NCBI GenBank assembly: GCA_036897095.1
Contig: JAYMSP010000012.1
Span: 62,001-126,000 of the forward strand
Reading direction: 5' to 3'
Source of the DNA: Plantago elongata
Lineage: Eukaryota; Streptophyta; Magnoliopsida; Lamiales; Plantaginaceae
DNA: 64,000 bases
Shown in pieces: positions 61,091 through 64,000 of the stretch. Every line of letters begins with the position of its first letter. The stretch's first letter is position 1. The position numbers were made by a program, and so were the translations under genes. The notes beneath the pieces are model-generated. The model did no database searches, was not told the origin of the DNA, and saw only the letters and a program-made list of their open reading frames with translations.

Positions 61091-64000
61091 GTTCAGAAAA
61101 ACATACTATTTATAGAGGTAACTAAATTGACAAAATCTTGAACGAAAATGAGTCGTAGAGCAAGTACTATCGTGCATATAAAACCAGTTTTACACTTAAC
61201 AATCATTTTTACATGAACTTTTTCACAAGGATTTGAAATTGGAACTCGTCGAATCAATGTGTGTAGCGAAATGCCGAAATCCATCAACAATTAGTGAAAA
61301 TGTTGAATACTTGTTTGCAGAATCATCACAGAGTTCGACATTAAACACAAATTAACTTTTTAAATTCTTGTAAAAATCATATTTAATTTTTCTTAAATAT
61401 TTTTTAAAACGGTTAAAGGTGAATCTAACTCCATTTTTCTTAAATATAAGCACTAGGAAATGTCCATTTCTTCCTGTAGCCAAGTGGGTTGACACATCGA
61501 TAAGACATTCACCCAATTAATACTAATCTGATGTGGATTTTCCGGTCTATTTTTATAATACTTTCTCATTCTCATCTTTCACTTTTCAAAAATATATTTT
61601 GAAAAATAAAGATTCTCGAACAAAAATAGGTCGTAACCATCTTCGATAAAACACGCATCAGCAGCAATATTCAATCTTCGAAAAAACAACAAAATGAAAT
61701 AAACATCGTACCAGTCTACCAGATGTTGATCGATGATGGCTTCAGAAACAAGTATGATCAGAACATATGCAAATAACAGGAGAAATCTATAAAAATAGAA
61801 ATGAGATCTATATCTCTATATGTAATGATTTATGGGACCAAATCTTAACAAATCATAGCTAGATTTTGCTGCTGTTAATGGAAATGGTTATTTTCCATTA
61901 CAGAGGAGAGCTGAATTAAATTATTAGTCAAGCCATAAGTTGACAAGGTCACAAAAACCTCTTCTAAATTGTCTTAAATAGGACAAATATCTTAACATTC
62001 CTAAATCCTAAAACAGGTTTTAGTCTTGTTAAATTCATGTAATATGACCGATTTTTCAGGTAATCCATCTAAAATCAACAACTTCTTGGTTTACATTTAT
62101 TTCTTGTGGACATATTTAACATGCGATTTTATTGCATCAGATATGGCTTGATTCATTGAAAAGTCATAAAGTTTCTAAAAAATTCTTTAGTAATTAAATG
62201 ATGATTACGTTGTCGCCTCATTAATCTCCAATATTCCCGTACTTGCCCCATTTTAACATTTTGGGGAGACTGTCATGATAAAATGTTAGTATGGGGATTT
62301 GGGAGGTTTTTAAGCGGGTGCGAGTTAAGTATTTTAAGTGGGGAGTTTTAATTTTAATTATGAATGTGAGCCAAAGTCTCTTATGACATGATTTATCATA
62401 AATTTCATATAATCTAAAATTTTAAAGTTTGAAGATTGGTATATATAGAATCTAATTATTTAATTATATCAATTCTCTATTAACATTCTATCATGAAGTT
62501 ATAAGAAAAGTGCTTGCAGAAAGTGTAAATCTGCATTCCCCTAGATCATAAGAGAGACTACCGGGTCACGTGAAGTACTCTCTATAAACAATTAGTTTTA
62601 CAATTACATATCAGGCCGAGTCAGAATCATAAGCCGCCTAGTGCACATAAATATGACTAAAAAGAATTACTAAAAGAAAAGATCTTTTTCTATTCTTGTT
62701 AATGCAAAGATATTTAAAAAAATGATAATTTTATCATAATATTTTATAATTTTATAAGTTCTATTATAAGAGAGTAAACTTTGATGCTATAGAAACTGTC
62801 GGAGTCCATAAGGTTTCATCATATTGTTCCAGGTTTCTATGGTTTGTTTCTCTGTCGAAGCGTTTGTCTGTATGGCTTTTTTTCTTCCTGGCTCTGAATT
62901 GTTATCAAGGTTAAATTGTAGGCCACAATGAATTATTCACACCCGCTTGAATCTTATTATATATACCTAGGTTTTTCACATGCAAAATCATCATACTAAT
63001 TTTTATATGGACACACATGTGCACCAGGTGTTCGTTTTAATTACTTAACCAGAATTTTGAGTTAATATATCTCTCAGAGTTGAATGAATCCATGCCGTAT
63101 GTAGACTCAAATGTTTTCTAGCTTGCTGACCCTATATGATGATGAATATGTGATTTGATCCTTTAATCTTCTTCGTGCATACCCGATATGTGTTCTACAC
63201 GATTATGTTGATTCTAAAGAGTAGAGCTTTTAGTTTATGGAAATGTTAAAGAAATAACGCATTCTTGATGGATGTTAATATAATTTCAGAGTGTGGATCG
63301 GAACTCACTAAATGTAAAATCGGGTTAACTGCGATGATTAATTCAAATAGGGCACCCCTTCTACTTAGACGTGCCATTCAAGAAAGATAATGATTTTCTT
63401 TGCACTTGCTATTTTTGCCCATAATGTAGGCTCGGGGTGGTGTGTGGCTGGTTGAGGCTTATTATGTATGTTCTCTTGTGTGTGAAAAGGGCACCGTGTG
63501 AAAGGATATAGCATTAGGTCCCCAATGTTGAAATATAGCTGAACAATTATCATACTGGTAGAGCTATGGCAGATTGGCACCTCCCAAGAAGTCAAGAACT
63601 GCATTAGTCAAGAACTGGGTAGAATTGGTCGCTACATGTAGGGATGCTGAAGTTATACTTCTTTCTACAATTTCTTTTGTATCATGTTCAGCTTCTGTTG
63701 GATAATCACATTGATAATTAGACGTTTTGGTTGTGAATTCACCAGTGTTGAACGTTTGGCACTCATTTATAATAGATTTAAAGGCGCGTCCAGTCTCCAC
63801 TGTCATGGTCCTCATGGAGACTCCCAAGCTTCTTTGACATGCCATCGTCTTGACTCTATTTATCGAAGCTCAAGAAACTGAAGGGTGTTCAAAAGTTGTA
63901 ATGCTGCCTCTTTCTCCATAATGCTTAATTGCTTACATATGCATGTCCGCTGAAGCGTTTGCCTGGTAAGTTTTCCCCTTTCTTCTGGTCTCCGAATTGT
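61091..64000. other. Right-edge spacer, no gene identified
   Basis: Left part should hold the 5' UTR exon and promoter of the AP2/B3 gene. Minus-strand frames at 63845-63564 and 63604-63365 have no recognisable domain. A segment near 62845-62902 (GTCGAAGCGTTTGTCTG, then TTCCTGGCTCTGAATTGT) recurs in diverged form at 63945-64000, where the window ends. Confidence 0.35.

Noticed and set aside
63365-63845. Minus-strand frames near the right edge
   Set aside because: Overlapping frames with no domain and a competing plus-strand frame at 63684.
1-64000. CRISPR arrays, operons, bacterial or phage systems
   Set aside because: No regularly spaced short repeats and no prokaryotic gene layout; everything recognisable is plant nuclear or plant transposable-element sequence.

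Overview
The window is nuclear DNA from a flowering plant. Genes carry plant-type introns, every recognisable product has its best match in a land-plant family, and the spacers are AT-rich and full of miniature transposons. The mix of a CASP-like protein, a TPS-a-like terpene synthase, LAZY1, a miR156-targeted SPL and asterid-like protein sequences suggests a eudicot, possibly an asterid of the mint order. The lineage is inference; the plant assignment is firm.

Layout. 1-6 kb: a complete fibrillarin gene (minus), with a candidate box C/D snoRNA in its fourth intron, then a CASP-like membrane protein gene (minus). 6.7-8.5 kb: a 5'-truncated terpene synthase (minus) that has lost its Asp-rich catalytic motif. 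9.8-10.3 kb: the 3' end of a Rab1/RABD-type GTPase as a broken fragment (plus). 14.9-15.5 kb: an intronless gene of an uncharacterised plant family (plus). 15.5-25 kb: gene-poor, with transposon remnants. 25.0-27.1 kb: a complete LAZY1 gravitropism gene (plus), followed by a plastid-DNA insertion carrying a decayed trnV-GAC. 30.3-37.3 kb: a complete 15-exon sphingosine-1-phosphate lyase gene (minus) whose introns hold a SINE, a TRIM and a tandem duplication. 38.4-44.0 kb: a decayed Ty1/copia retrotransposon (minus). 46.3-49.5 kb: a WRKY75-type transcription factor (plus) with an old TRIM in its single 2.65-kb intron. 51.7-52.3 kb: a Cassandra-type TRIM carrying 5S rRNA-like LTRs. 58.1-59.1 kb: an SPL13/16-type SBP-box factor with a miR156 site. 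60.1-61.1 kb: an intronless-CDS AP2+B3 (RAV-type) repressor (minus).

The genes do not form one pathway. The region is ordinary gene space with housekeeping (rRNA methylation, sphingolipid breakdown) and developmental regulators (LAZY1, SPL, WRKY, RAV) separated by small transposable elements. Recurrent non-autonomous families are a Tourist-like MITE with at least five copies, several with clear 3-bp target duplications, Stowaway-like MITEs and three TRIM elements. I found no CRISPR array, operon or bacterial-type system. The best candidates for something unlisted are the intronic snoRNA, the catalytically disabled but otherwise readable terpene synthase, and the out-of-frame conserved-looking segment upstream of the SPL start.
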